Assembly (NCBI GenBank): GCA_029252625.1
Contig: JAQXBA010000173.1
Coordinates: 22,149-86,148 of the forward strand
DNA: 64,000 nt
Direction: 5' to 3'
Source of the DNA: Opitutia bacterium
GTDB taxonomy: Bacteria > Verrucomicrobiota > Verrucomicrobiia > Opitutales > Coraliomargaritaceae
This document shows, one piece after another, positions 1 to 10,928 of this stretch; position 1 is the first letter of the stretch; each line of letters opens with the position of its first letter. The position numbers and the translations under genes are program-made. The notes below the pieces were generated by a model. That model saw only the letters and a list, made by a program, of their open reading frames with translations, had not been told where the DNA came from and did no database searches.

Positions 1-1580
<1,580 letters not shown>

Positions 1581-1610
1581 TCGGACGCTGCAACACGTTT
1601 AACTCAAAAG

Positions 1611-1637
1611 CGGTCACCGAAAGGTGGCCGTTTTTTT
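1611..1637 (+). terminator. Rho-independent terminator of pnp
   Basis: An 8-bp stem (CGGTCACC with GGTGGCCG, one G-U pair) encloses a GAAA tetraloop and is followed by seven T, 30 bases after the pnp stop codon. On the other strand the same hairpin is followed by CTTTT, so it may also help stop transcripts coming from the tRNA-Gly gene. Confidence 0.9.
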
Positions 1638-1696
1638 GTAGACTCATCCAAGTTGATCAAAGTTAACGCCACTCACAACACCAGGCCTACTGGGGC

Positions 1697-1708
1697 TGGA
1701 GGGAGTCG
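1697..1708 (-). repeat. Partial copy of the tRNA-Gly T-arm
   Basis: The 12 bases TGGAGGGAGTCG are repeated exactly at 1801-1812, inside the T-arm and acceptor region of tRNA-Gly. The stretch between (1709-1791) has no gene; it is GC-rich and contains short inverted words such as GGCCGCAGGCC. It could be a decayed tRNA fragment, an old attachment-site remnant or an intergenic repeat; the sequence alone does not decide. Confidence 0.5.
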
Positions 1709-1791
1709 TTCCGAGGCCGCAGGCCGACAAGACCGGGCACGCAGTGAACCGGACCACCGCAGGTGAGACAACCGAAAGTCGTACCACAAGG

Positions 1792-1866
1792 TGGTGCGGG
1801 TGGAGGGAGTCGAACCCTCGTCTCAACCTTGGGAAGGTCACATAATAGCCGTTATACGACACCCGC
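1792..1866 (-). tRNA. tRNA-Gly (anticodon CCC)
   Basis: The minus strand folds as a tRNA: acceptor GCGGGTG pairs with CACCCGC, the T-arm is GAGGG-TTCGACT-CCCTC, and the seven-base anticodon loop TTCCCAA carries CCC. The 3' CCA is encoded in the DNA (1792-1794). The anticodon stem contains two G-U pairs. It decodes GGG. Confidence 0.93.
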
Positions 1867-1991
1867 ACTGCAATAGCGGCTGACTAAGTGTGGATTGCGG
1901 ATCATCGTCAATTCGGAAAAGATGGCAGTGACTGAAGTAGGTAGGGTTCAGCAGACGGCGCGGAGGCCGTCCCTCCCGAGACTCTCAGCAT

Positions 1992-2020
1992 AAAAAGACC
2001 CGCTCCGAGGAGCGGGTCTT
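1992..2020 (-). terminator. Rho-independent terminator of tRNA-Tyr
   Basis: A nearly perfect inverted repeat (1995-2006 with 2009-2020, AAGACCCGCTCC and its complement) lies four bases beyond the encoded CCA of tRNA-Tyr and ends in a T-run on the minus strand. It separates the tRNA-Tyr transcript from tRNA-Gly, so the two tRNAs are probably transcribed independently. Confidence 0.9.
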
Positions 2021-2024
2021 AAAA

Positions 2025-2109
2025 TGGTGGTGAGAGCCGGATTCGAACCAGCGAACTCAAAGAGAATAGATTTACAGTCTACGTGCTTTAGCCACTTGCA
2101 TATCTCACC
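2025..2109 (-). tRNA. tRNA-Tyr (anticodon GUA)
   Basis: The acceptor stem GGTGAGA pairs with TCTCACC, the anticodon loop CTGTAAA carries GUA, and a long variable arm typical of bacterial tRNA-Tyr sits between the anticodon and T-arms. The T-loop TTCGAAT is canonical and the 3' CCA is encoded (2025-2027). With 85 bases it has the usual class II length. Confidence 0.95.
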
Positions 2110-2258
2110 AAAGGGAAAGCTCGGGACTGTAGGAGTGTTTTGCGGCTTGCCAAGTAATTTTTTCAAATTTCTACCGTGGATTCACAAAAGAGTTTTGCAA
2201 TACCAGACCTCGCTGTCAGGAAGCCCCTCGACAGCTTTTCTTTTTGACTGTCTTAGAG

Positions 2259-4037
2259 ATGCCTAAAGAACGTTTTAGCCTGAATAATTTGCCGAACTGG
2301 ATGCGAGGACGCTTTGATGACACTCAGCGGTTTCTAATGCTGTGCATCTGTGCAGGCGTGCTCTGTGGGCTGGTCGGAGTGAGCTTCCACTTGGCAATCA
2401 CCGGAATTTTCGAGGCGCTGTTTCATTTTTACCAAGGTCTGGGCATTTGGGCGCTACCCGCCATGGTGCTATCACCGGCATTGGCAGGTCTGATTGTCGG
2501 CCTAATGATTTACCATGTCTCCCCCACTGCCAGTGGTTCGGGGATTCCTCAGACTAAAGCGGCTTATTACCAGAATTTCGGTGTCATCAAGACCTCGGAA
2601 GCGTTTTGGCGCTTCATTATCGGCACCCTCTCGGTGGCCTTCGGTAATAGCTTGGGTCGTGAAGGACCGACGGTGCACATCTGTAGTGCGGTGTCTTCGA
2701 AGTTGGGTCGATTCTTCGGCTTGGGCAAGCTGCGCGTGCAAGCGATGATTCCAGTCGGCATGGGCGCGGGTATTTCGGCAGCGTTCAACGCGCCAATCGC
2801 AGCCATCACGTTTGTATTTGAAGAGCTGCTCGACAATTTCAGTAGTAAAGCCTTGGGGGGCATCCTCATTGCAGTAGTGGTCGCCGCGGTCGTCGAACGT
2901 ACTTTGCTTGGCGAACATGCCGCCCTGCAGGCGGACACCACCTTCTTTCATACATCGTGGTGGATGCTCATCTGCTTGGTGATGGGCCCGATTGCTGGCT
3001 TGATAGGCCACCTATTTACACAATCCCTACTCAAGTTACGCGCTCATTTTAAACAATGGCAGACCATTCCAAATTGGGCAAAGCCGGCACTCGGCGGCCT
3101 GAGCGTCGGACTCGTGGGAGTCACGGTGTATCACTTCAGTGGCGGCAATTTAGGCGTCTTTAGTATCGGCTATACGGATCTCAATGCTGCTCTGAATGGC
3201 AATCTAACCTGGACAGTCATTCTGCTATTACTAGTCGGCAAGTTGGTGGCGACAACGGTATGCTACGCATCTGGCAGTAGTGGTGGTATTTTCGCTCCCG
3301 TCATCTTCATCGGCAGTATGATTGGCGGTTTATTTGGAGTCGTGCTAGTGCGCTTCGGCGCCGACCCCTCTGTCGCGGCCGGTGCTGCCCTACTTGGCAC
3401 CGGTGCCTTTTTTGCAGCCGTGATTCGTTGTCCACTGACGTCCGTCATCATCATTTTTGAGATGACCGCCAATTATTCACTGATCTTGCCGTTGATGATC
3501 GGCAACTTTTTGGCCCACCTGATCTCTGCCAAGTTAAGCCCCGTGCCCATTTACGACGCGCTGCTACTACAAGACGGCATCAGTCTTAAAAAGCTACCGG
3601 CCTATCGAGGCGAACAAGACTGGCGAAACCTGCCGGTCAGCACGATCATGACGCATGACTCCCTCACGGTAATCGGCACTTTAGACGCAGAAGGAAATCT
3701 GGAGCACATTAAAGCAGGTGGTCACAAGCACCATGGCTACCCAGTAGTCACAAAGTTCAACTCACAAGAACTTCTCGGTGTGATCACGCATCACGAGCTG
3801 GAAGAATTGGCGGCCGCGAATGACGAACAACTCATCAGCCAATGGATCGAAGGGCACAAGGTCATTGAAATCTATCCAGACAGTTCCATTCGTGATGCAG
3901 CCAATACACTGGTGATCAAAGACGTGCTACAAGCGCCAATCGTTAGTCGTAGCGATCCGACCAAACTGCTGGGCATCGTCACACTGCACGATATCGCCCG
4001 CCAGCAAAATGCGATTGAAGAAACGATCGAGCGCTAA
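2259..4037 (+). CDS. ClC-family chloride channel/transporter with CBS domains
   Basis: This 592-residue inner-membrane protein moves chloride, either as a channel or as a Cl-/H+ exchanger. All three anion-pore signatures are present: GSGIP near residue 93, GREGP near 133 (with the gating glutamate) and GGIFAP near 342. About ten hydrophobic segments fill residues 30-450. The cytoplasmic end (about 470-590) holds a pair of CBS domains, the usual nucleotide-sensing regulatory module, with STIMTHDSLTV marking the first. ATG at 2259 is preferred over an in-frame TTG at 2244. Only ten bases separate its stop from the convergent DUF1080 gene. Whether it is channel or antiporter cannot be told from sequence. 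Confidence 0.93.
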   Translation: MPKERFSLNNLPNWMRGRFDDTQRFLMLCICAGVLCGLVGVSFHLAITGIFEALFHFYQGLGIWALPAMVLSPALAGLIVGLMIYHVSPTASGSGIPQTKAAYYQNFGVIKTSEAFWRFIIGTLSVAFGNSLGREGPTVHICSAVSSKLGRFFGLGKLRVQAMIPVGMGAGISAAFNAPIAAITFVFEELLDNFSSKALGGILIAVVVAAVVERTLLGEHAALQADTTFFHTSWWMLICLVMGPIAGLIGHLFTQSLLKLRAHFKQWQTIPNWAKPALGGLSVGLVGVTVYHFSGGNLGVFSIGYTDLNAALNGNLTWTVILLLLVGKLVATTVCYASGSSGGIFAPVIFIGSMIGGLFGVVLVRFGADPSVAAGAALLGTGAFFAAVIRCPLTSVIIIFEMTANYSLILPLMIGNFLAHLISAKLSPVPIYDALLLQDGISLKKLPAYRGEQDWRNLPVSTIMTHDSLTVIGTLDAEGNLEHIKAGGHKHHGYPVVTKFNSQELLGVITHHELEELAAANDEQLISQWIEGHKVIEIYPDSSIRDAANTLVIKDVLQAPIVSRSDPTKLLGIVTLHDIARQQNAIEETIER

Positions 4038-4047
4038 GCGGGACCGT

Positions 4048-5325
4048 TTAGTCTAGCTCTCGAATCGATAGATTACGAAAGGCGACGCCCTTACCGTGCC
4101 CAGCAAATCCAAGGTGCCCTGTATCAGGAATCTCCGAATTAAACTTTGGACTCTTAAATTCGGTGATCTTTGAAAGGTCGGCATCGACAATGGTCGTTCC
4201 GTTGAGCTGGACTTCGATCGTGCTACCCTGCACCCGCACGACTTGATAGTTCCATTCACCAACAGGGCGTAAGTAGCCGCGTGCAGCGGCGGCTTTGCCG
4301 TAAACACTGCCGTGATACTGCCGAGCATCCAAATCCGAATATTTCGCAGCAGTGTCATCCAGCACTTGGAGTTCACACATTCCCACATAGGCAGGATTCC
4401 CCTTACCTGGGTAGCGAATGGCTAAGCCATTATTCCCTCCAGCAGGCAGTTTGAACTCTAGTTTAAACACAAAGTCACTGTATGTGCGCTCAGTGAAGAT
4501 ATTGCCTCCCTTGAGACTGATCACGCTATCGTCGACAATGTTGTATTGCGCAAGCGATCCAGCCCACCCAGTAAAATCTTTACCGTTAAAAATAGATTCG
4601 AAGCCGTCGTCGTCCAACTGACTCAGCAGTTCATTCGCCTCTTGCGCTTTGATTTCACGGATGAAGATGTTGCGCCAGTGAATGGCTCCACCATGCGTTT
4701 GTAGATGGATCGGACCGGTCTTTTGGATCGGAGTTTTTCCGCGACTCCAGTAGTTACGCATTACCGCGCCGTCCACGACGAGTTGGTCATTGAGAGATAC
4801 CCAGACGCGGCTGCCAACCATACGGACGTGGACCTGATTCCATTCGCCAAATGCGCGATCGGCATGCACGAGCGGGTCTTTACCTGCGGCGCCTCTGCCG
4901 TTGTTCCATAGGCCGCCGGAACCTGTCTTGGCTCCGAATCTCCATTTGCCGCCCGCTTCGGTGGTATCCCAGATCTGCACCTGTGGATTACCACGTAGGT
5001 AGATGCCACTGTCTGCTTTGGCGACTGTTTTATACTCAAGCATGAGTTCGAAGTCGCCATAGTCCTGGTCGGTGGTAGCAAAGGGGCCTTTACCGTTGTT
5101 GATGAGCACACCGTCTGCAACCGACCAGTGCTTCAGGAATTCGGCCTGCTGCCCAGCAATCGCTTGTGTGCGATCCTGGGATTTGTTTGTTTTGTGAGGG
5201 TCGTTGCCATGCCAGCCAGCGAGATCACTACCATTGAAAAGAGCGGTAAACCCTTCAGGTGGACTCGCAGCCAACAAAGGGGCAACCAATAGTAATAACG
5301 TGGGTAATATTAAGTATTTTTTCAT
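4048..5325 (-). CDS. Exported protein with two DUF1080 domains (3-keto-disaccharide hydrolase family)
   Basis: The 425-residue protein starts with a signal peptide (MKKYLILPTLLLLVAPLLAA) and carries two tandem DUF1080 (PF06439) jelly-roll domains, about residues 23-225 and 240-424. Each opens with the typical GF..LFNG.DL.GW or F.SIFNGKDFTGW phrase. Members of the family cleave 3-keto-glycosides or bind carbohydrate. The last gene of the operon, its ATG overlaps the TGA of the upstream oxidoreductase (ATGA), implying translational coupling. Together with two Gfo/Idh/MocA enzymes this suggests oxidation of a sugar at C3 followed by cleavage. The exact substrate is not visible. Confidence 0.9.
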   Translation of the reverse strand: MKKYLILPTLLLLVAPLLAASPPEGFTALFNGSDLAGWHGNDPHKTNKSQDRTQAIAGQQAEFLKHWSVADGVLINNGKGPFATTDQDYGDFELMLEYKTVAKADSGIYLRGNPQVQIWDTTEAGGKWRFGAKTGSGGLWNNGRGAAGKDPLVHADRAFGEWNQVHVRMVGSRVWVSLNDQLVVDGAVMRNYWSRGKTPIQKTGPIHLQTHGGAIHWRNIFIREIKAQEANELLSQLDDDGFESIFNGKDFTGWAGSLAQYNIVDDSVISLKGGNIFTERTYSDFVFKLEFKLPAGGNNGLAIRYPGKGNPAYVGMCELQVLDDTAAKYSDLDARQYHGSVYGKAAAARGYLRPVGEWNYQVVRVQGSTIEVQLNGTTIVDADLSKITEFKSPKFNSEIPDTGHLGFAGHGKGVAFRNLSIRELD

Positions 5326-6401
5326 AATTCTATAGTCTTTCCAGTTCTAAAGCTTTCATCCGCCGCAGCGACAATGCGCATTGAATTTAACGCGGCATCG
5401 AGCTGTTCATCGACGTCTAAATCTTCACGAATCGTGCGCAGGAAAGCTTCCTGCTCACGTAAACACAGCCCATCGTGGTCGGGCTCATCATCTAATCGAA
5501 TAATTTCATCGGCTCGCGCCAGTGTGCCGTCTTCATTCAATCTACCATGATGCACACGGATACACTGCGTCTGTGTATGGACATCGACATTGGCACTCTG
5601 CCCCTGCGATGAAGCCTGTTCCGCCACAATCGAAGCCGAACCCTTCGGCCCAACCACATCTTTGATGAAGAAGGCGGTCTCACTCATCATCGGCCCCCAA
5701 CCTGCCTCATACCACCCGACGGAGCCGTCGTCAAAGGTGACCTGCAGATGGCCGTAATTGATTTTCCCTTCAGGCAGATCATCCGTCAGACGCACGCCCA
5801 GTCCAGAAACGCGCAGCGGTCGAGCGCGGGTCATTTGACACATCGCATCCACGTAGTGCACTCCACAATCAACGACTGGCGAGATACTAGACATCAAATT
5901 CTTATGCGTCTCCCACTGTGCCCCCGTAGACTGCTGATTGAGGTTCATACGCATTACCAGCGGCTTTCCCAAATGACGAGCTTGCTCAATGAACGTCATC
6001 CATGAGGGATGAACCCGCAAGATGTAGCCCGCCACAAGTTTGCGGTTCTTCTCTTTAGCCAACGCGACCAGTTCCTCTGCTGCGGCTACGCTGTCGGCAA
6101 TCGGCTTTTCGGTAAAGACATCACACCCCGCTAACAATGCCGCACGTGCATAGGGCGCATGCGTATCGGGATACGAGGAGATGCACACGGCGTCGGGTTG
6201 GCACTCCGCCAGGGCGGATTCGAAGTCGCCAAACTCGGGATAATTGCCTCCGAGTTCACGGTTCAGAGCCGCCCGCGATTCTGGCGAGCGGGTGCAGATG
6301 CCAACGATTTCAAAGCCATCAAGCTGATGATACGCGAGCGCATGCGACCGGCCCATGTGACCTGCACCAACGCACAAGATTCTAATAGGTGTGTGTGACA
6401 T
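5322..6401 (-). CDS. Gfo/Idh/MocA-family oxidoreductase (cytoplasmic)
   Basis: A 359-residue NAD(P)-dependent sugar dehydrogenase of the Gfo/Idh/MocA family. The N-terminal Rossmann fold begins directly with ILCVGAGHMGRSH (residues 8-20), and the EKP motif with the catalytic lysine is at 98-100. No signal peptide is present, so it should act in the cytoplasm, unlike its upstream neighbour. The frame is open further upstream to 6527, but the ATG at 6401 is chosen because the Rossmann strand starts there and the preceding gene stops only four bases earlier. It probably oxidises or reduces a sugar taken up by the symporter of this operon. Confidence 0.92.
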   Translation of the reverse strand: MSHTPIRILCVGAGHMGRSHALAYHQLDGFEIVGICTRSPESRAALNRELGGNYPEFGDFESALAECQPDAVCISSYPDTHAPYARAALLAGCDVFTEKPIADSVAAAEELVALAKEKNRKLVAGYILRVHPSWMTFIEQARHLGKPLVMRMNLNQQSTGAQWETHKNLMSSISPVVDCGVHYVDAMCQMTRARPLRVSGLGVRLTDDLPEGKINYGHLQVTFDDGSVGWYEAGWGPMMSETAFFIKDVVGPKGSASIVAEQASSQGQSANVDVHTQTQCIRVHHGRLNEDGTLARADEIIRLDDEPDHDGLCLREQEAFLRTIREDLDVDEQLDAALNSMRIVAAADESFRTGKTIEL

Positions 6402-6405
6402 ATTA

Positions 6406-7722
6406 TTAATAGCTCGTGCGGTGTGTGCGGCTGACAAGTTGATTGGCTGCTTCGTTATTTGTGAAACGCATGTTTGCGCCATCCCACTGCAAGGTTTGTC
6501 CAGGGAAGCGATTACCGACCACGCCAAGCAGGACTGTGGACGTCAAAGGGCCAGCATACTCAAAGGCGGCACTGCATGTGCCATTCCCCATACCAGCATC
6601 CACCCATTGGTGATAATGATTAACGGGTTTTAATTCAGGCTTAACCACAGACCCAAGCAAGCTACGAGGCAGCGGCTGTGGCCCAGACATATGGGGCATC
6701 AGCAAACGATGTCCGTCCTCACCAATATACATCGCTCCTTGAGACGGCAGCTTCTTGCCCGCTTCGAGTTGGAGATCCGGATTCGTCTGCCCCTCTGCTT
6801 TCGGCGCATCTGCGCCGTCGAACCAAGTCATCCGTAAGGAGTCAGCGGTATGTTTCGTGCCAGCAAACTCCAATTCGACGGTGTTCTTTATTGGGTGCAA
6901 TAAATTATTCGGTTCTCGGCAAGACACCCGAACAAAACGAGGCGCAGAAAGATCCAGCGCGGAGTATGGGGTGTCGATAATATGAATCCCCATATCGCCG
7001 AGCGTGCCACAGCCAAAGTCGAGACTCTTCCGCCACTTCCCGGGATGGTATTTACCCTTGAGATACGGGCGAGCAGCTGCGGATCCTAACCACAGATCCC
7101 AATCAAGCGTCTCTGGAATCGTATCAGAGCCAGAATAGGCGGGTCCGTCATCGCCCCAGGTCTTATTTGACCACACATACACCTTACTCACCTTACCAAT
7201 AATCCCCTGCTGCAGAAGGTCGACCGTCATGCGATTGCCACTACTGGAATGCAGCTGGATGCCCATCTGGGTAACTAGGCTCTTCTCTTTCGCCAGTGCC
7301 GCCAATTCGTGGGCTTCGTCAATCTCATGCGTTAACGGCTTCTGGCAATAGACCGCCTTGCCCATATTCATCGCCATCAAGGTCGCAGAATAGTGCGTGT
7401 GGTCCGGAGTGGAAATCACCACGCCGTCCACCTTATCGCCGAGCGTGCGAAGCATCTCACGGTAATCGGCAAAACGAGCCGCGTCGGCGAAACCCTTGCC
7501 CGCCCCATTCAGTCGATTGCGATCCACATCCGCCAGCCCCACGACTTGGACATTCGGATGCTTCGAGACCTGTCGCAAGTCTCCACCCCCCATACCTCCC
7601 ACACCGATGTGAGCCGTGCAAAACCGACTATTCAGTGGGTTCGACCAAGCGCCCGTAGGCAGAATACTCCATCCGGCAAAGACTGCAGATGATTTAAGGA
7701 AATTACGGCGATTTACGTTCAT
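6406..7722 (-). CDS. Tat-exported Gfo/Idh/MocA-family oxidoreductase
   Basis: The 438-residue protein begins with a twin-arginine signal (NRRNFLKSS, residues 4-12), so it is folded with its nucleotide and sent to the periplasm. The Rossmann motif GVGGMGGGD lies near residue 40 and the QKP catalytic lysine motif at 127-129, in the variant typical of secreted members such as the glucose-fructose oxidoreductase relatives. Its ATG overlaps the TGA of the transporter gene (ATGA). A periplasmic dehydrogenase beside an exported DUF1080 protein fits oxidation of glycosides to 3-keto forms outside the inner membrane. Its substrate is unknown. Confidence 0.92.
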   Translation of the reverse strand: MNVNRRNFLKSSAVFAGWSILPTGAWSNPLNSRFCTAHIGVGGMGGGDLRQVSKHPNVQVVGLADVDRNRLNGAGKGFADAARFADYREMLRTLGDKVDGVVISTPDHTHYSATLMAMNMGKAVYCQKPLTHEIDEAHELAALAKEKSLVTQMGIQLHSSSGNRMTVDLLQQGIIGKVSKVYVWSNKTWGDDGPAYSGSDTIPETLDWDLWLGSAAARPYLKGKYHPGKWRKSLDFGCGTLGDMGIHIIDTPYSALDLSAPRFVRVSCREPNNLLHPIKNTVELEFAGTKHTADSLRMTWFDGADAPKAEGQTNPDLQLEAGKKLPSQGAMYIGEDGHRLLMPHMSGPQPLPRSLLGSVVKPELKPVNHYHQWVDAGMGNGTCSAAFEYAGPLTSTVLLGVVGNRFPGQTLQWDGANMRFTNNEAANQLVSRTHRTSY

Positions 7723-9137
7723 GATGTAGGACTTTCTTGTTTACGGTTATCTCTAAAAAAGATGAGGAATATCAGTAGAACCGCTCCGGCAAATGCGGTT
7801 GGCACGCCCCAAAGCGGCCTCCAATCAATCGCCTTGAGTTGCTCCTTACGGAGCTGAGGAATCGTCTCGGATCGGATACGATCAATTTGCGCCTGCACAC
7901 TAGCGGACTCACTGCCGATCTGCTGCTCAACCAGCGTCTCGATCGTTGCCTGATTCTCAGCAATCTCGGCGGCAAAGGCCTGCGAAGCCTCCGTGGTATA
8001 GCGCGTCTCAACCATGCCGGCGACTTGAGCACCAATAAACATCCCCAGCCCAAGCGTGAAGAATACCAACATCCCCTGAGCCTGACCGCGAATGGCCCGA
8101 GGAGCGATTCGATCGGTATAAATCTGCCCAGTCACGAAGAAGAAATCATAACAAATTCCATGTAGTAAAATACCGCTCATGACCATCCACCGCACCTGAT
8201 CCGGCGCTCCAAAGGCAAACAATGCGTAACGTGCGACCCAAGCCAGCATGCCGACAGCCAACATCCATTTCACGCCCAATCGCTTAAAAAAGAACGGCAT
8301 GACCAGCATGAAGAACAGCTCAGACAATTGCCCGAGCGACATCGTCGCGCCGATCACATCGCCCATCTTAAACATATCCTTGAGCGCTTGTAGAAACCCA
8401 AACTCACCGAAGTCACACATCTCCACCATGCGGCTGGTAATCTGATAATAGAAAGCCAGCGGGATGCAGATCAGCATCGAACAAAACATAAAGACCAAAT
8501 ACGAGCGGTTCTTCAGCAGCACGAGCGCATCCAATCCTAATAACTCCCGCAGAGACACCTTGCCCTGAGAAGTCGGCGGCGTATGCGGCAGAAAAAAGCT
8601 AAACGCCCCCAACACCAATGCAGAGGCCGCCACTAAATAAAACATGCTAATCTGGGTCCCCCACCCCAAATAGGACAGCGAAACACCGGCAACGATCCAA
8701 CCAATCGTGCCCAAAACACGAATACGCGGAAACTGCTTCTCCGGATCCTGCATATTGCGCAAGGCGACTGTGTTAGTCAGCGCCAGGGTGGGGTAATACG
8801 TCAGCATGTAGCCGAGGAAGACCCCATTTATAATAGTAGGTGACTGCCCCTGCGCCATACACACCGCAGCGGCAAACATCGTCAACCCGCCCACGAGGTG
8901 CATGATTCCCAACACTCGTTGCGCTGAGAAAAACCGATCCGCGATCATGCCGACCAGAAACGGCGAAAGCATACCAGCGATCGGCCCCACGGAATACGTC
9001 CAGCCAAAGTCAGACGCCGTAAAGCCGATGGTTGCCAGATAGTTTGGAGCCGTCACATACCATGCTCCCCAGATAAAATACTGGAGAAACATCATGATCG
9101 AAAGCCGAAGCTGAATAGAGGAACTGAGGGCTAGCAT
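7719..9137 (-). CDS. MFS transporter, nucleoside/sugar:H+ symporter type
   Basis: This 472-residue membrane protein has twelve predicted hydrophobic segments and resembles the nucleoside:H+ symporter branch of the MFS (PF03825-like), with phrases such as [10 protein letters not shown] near the start and [17 protein letters not shown] near residue 320. A hydrophilic, helix-prone insertion at about residues 385-440, rich in Glu and Gln, precedes the last membrane segment. It heads a four-gene overlapping operon with the two oxidoreductases and the DUF1080 protein, and so probably imports the sugar product. The family name reflects homology only; relatives in planctomycete and bacteroidete genomes often sit in sugar clusters. 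Confidence 0.88.
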   Translation of the reverse strand: MLALSSSIQLRLSIMMFLQYFIWGAWYVTAPNYLATIGFTASDFGWTYSVGPIAGMLSPFLVGMIADRFFSAQRVLGIMHLVGGLTMFAAAVCMAQGQSPTIINGVFLGYMLTYYPTLALTNTVALRNMQDPEKQFPRIRVLGTIGWIVAGVSLSYLGWGTQISMFYLVAASALVLGAFSFFLPHTPPTSQGKVSLRELLGLDALVLLKNRSYLVFMFCSMLICIPLAFYYQITSRMVEMCDFGEFGFLQALKDMFKMGDVIGATMSLGQLSELFFMLVMPFFFKRLGVKWMLAVGMLAWVARYALFAFGAPDQVRWMVMSGILLHGICYDFFFVTGQIYTDRIAPRAIRGQAQGMLVFFTLGLGMFIGAQVAGMVETRYTTEASQAFAAEIAENQATIETLVEQQIGSESASVQAQIDRIRSETIPQLRKEQLKAIDWRPLWGVPTAFAGAVLLIFLIFFRDNRKQESPTS

Positions 9138-9199
9138 GAATCACACTATAGCATTTTTTCGCTACAGCGTCTTGTAAAATCAAGGCACGCTCATGTATA

Positions 9200-9955
9200 T
9201 TACAGCACAACCCTTCGCCCCTGCTTACGGTAGTCGCTCGGAGATGCGCCCACCACTCGCTGAAAAACTCGGCTAAAATGGCTCTGATCATAAAAGCCGA
9301 CCTCAGCAGCAATGGTAGCCACCGTATCATGCGTCGAAGAAAGTCGATGACAGGCCGCACTCACTCTGACATTTTGAATATGCTTAGTCGGAGTGATCTT
9401 AAACAATTGCCGGAAGCGCCGCTTAAACTGGCTCATCGACAAGTGAACCAACTCAGCCAACTCATCAATTTTGATCGGTCGCGCATACTGTAAACGCACA
9501 TATTCGAGCACCTCATTCATCTCCACATAGGGACGTAGCGCAGAATAAGAATCCACGGCATTGCGAGCGATACAGCCCAACCCGATCATTTCACCTTCGC
9601 GCGAATAAAGCGGGACTTTCGTCACCACTCCCCAATTAATCGAATTATTCGGATTCGGAGCCATCTCAATTTGATCAATGATGCTCTCACCCGTTTCAAA
9701 AACATGGCGATCATCCTTCATATACTCCCGAGCGCGGTCTTCCGTAAAAATATCCAAGTCGGTTTTGCCGATCATCTCCAACTCAGTCTCGAAACCACAC
9801 ATCTTCACAGCGACCGGGTTCGCCAGCACCACACGCCCAGCCAGATCTTTCGCCACGAAATATACATCAGGCAAGCAATCAAAGAGCGACAGAAGTCCAG
9901 AACTGTGCAAACGCTCGCAGAACAAATCATGCACTTCTTGAGCCTCTTTATTCAT
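9200..9955 (-). CDS. PAS-AraC transcriptional regulator
   Basis: The 251-residue protein joins an N-terminal PAS domain (about 20-130, with FDCLPDVYFVAKDL and GKTDLDIFTED typical of PAS_4) to an AraC-type DNA-binding domain with two helix-turn-helix motifs (about 150-251, including HLSMSQFKRRFRQLF and VGFYDQSHFSRVF). It lies 62 bases upstream of the transporter gene on the same strand, so it is the obvious regulator of the sugar operon and may be its first gene. The PAS domain would bind a small ligand or cofactor; no conserved heme or flavin residue could be identified by eye. Confidence 0.92.
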   Translation of the reverse strand: MNKEAQEVHDLFCERLHSSGLLSLFDCLPDVYFVAKDLAGRVVLANPVAVKMCGFETELEMIGKTDLDIFTEDRAREYMKDDRHVFETGESIIDQIEMAPNPNNSINWGVVTKVPLYSREGEMIGLGCIARNAVDSYSALRPYVEMNEVLEYVRLQYARPIKIDELAELVHLSMSQFKRRFRQLFKITPTKHIQNVRVSAACHRLSSTHDTVATIAAEVGFYDQSHFSRVFQRVVGASPSDYRKQGRRVVL

Positions 9956-10046
9956 CTGTTCATCAGCAGCGATCCGACCTAGAAAGACAAATACCTAGCG
10001 TTTCGACAAGCCTGATAATCAGCCCCGCCGAATTGCGCTATAAAGT

Positions 10047-10901
10047 TCAAATAGAGCCAAATTGCATATTACGGGCAAGCTCTGGTGCCAACGCCGAGAG
10101 TTGATCACGATAACAGCGGATGAAGCCGTGGATATTCTGTTGATCAATTTCGCGAGCATCGACGAACAGCCGATAGGCCAACTCCGGTACGTCGTAAGAG
10201 ATGGCCGACATCTCATCGATCAACGAACGCAGGTCATCCTTAGTCTGTGATGTAAAGTGACACGACGCCGTCAATCGCTCGGCCCAAAGATCAAAATCAG
10301 CTACCTGATCAATGTGCACCATCTGACTCAAGGCCGCACCGATACAGACCAATACGCGTGTCCGCCGATTACTACGCCGCTTCGGAGCAACACGCCAGAA
10401 CTGACGGAAGCCCTCGATAAAATAGGGCTGTTCTAAAAAGCGGCTAAAATCTTGTTCACGCTCAGCCAGTGGCAGGGAGCGCACTTGCGGGGCATGATAT
10501 TGAGCGGTTTTCCAACCCATCACCCATGACTTCAAGGTGCCGAACTCAGTCGAGGGCATAGCTAAGCCATGCATCAGACTATGTGTCGCAGCAGCTTCTC
10601 GCAGGCCTTCAGGTAGGAGTTGTAGGATGCCACTACCAAAGTAAGCAACGTCCCGTGGTTGGAGCAAGTAGGCATCGATCCGGGCACGAATCGAGCGCTC
10701 CTCTTGTGCCGTCGGTGGGCCTTCCTCATACAGTTCGATGGTCCAACGTTGCAGTTCACCCAAGGCATTCTCATCAGTAATAAATGCGTGAATATCCGAC
10801 CAATGTTCGGAAGCTCGCGTGCCCGCCAATTCCCAAGTCATACAATACGCCATGCTGACGATGAGAAACTCTTCTGATCCAGTTTTTTGTAATCTAGTCA
10901 C
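10047..10901 (-). CDS. Conserved-looking protein of unknown function
   Basis: I do not recognise this 284-residue protein. It is soluble, with no signal peptide or clear membrane helix, and is probably mostly helical; a basic cluster (APKRRSNRRTR) sits near residue 175. The frame opens with GTG at 10901; an ATG at 10853 (MAYCMTWELAG) is an equally possible start. It follows the prepilin peptidase gene by 27 bases on the same strand, so it may be cotranscribed with aroE and the peptidase. Codon use resembles its neighbours. No function is assigned. Confidence 0.75.
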   Translation of the reverse strand: MTRLQKTGSEEFLIVSMAYCMTWELAGTRASEHWSDIHAFITDENALGELQRWTIELYEEGPPTAQEERSIRARIDAYLLQPRDVAYFGSGILQLLPEGLREAAATHSLMHGLAMPSTEFGTLKSWVMGWKTAQYHAPQVRSLPLAEREQDFSRFLEQPYFIEGFRQFWRVAPKRRSNRRTRVLVCIGAALSQMVHIDQVADFDLWAERLTASCHFTSQTKDDLRSLIDEMSAISYDVPELAYRLFVDAREIDQQNIHGFIRCYRDQLSALAPELARNMQFGSI

Positions 10902-10928
10902 CTGCGATTTAAATATTTAATAATTCGT

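Noticed and set aside
2342..2557. Short plus-strand frame inside the ClC gene
   Set aside because: It overlaps conserved ClC sequence in another frame and has no known motif.
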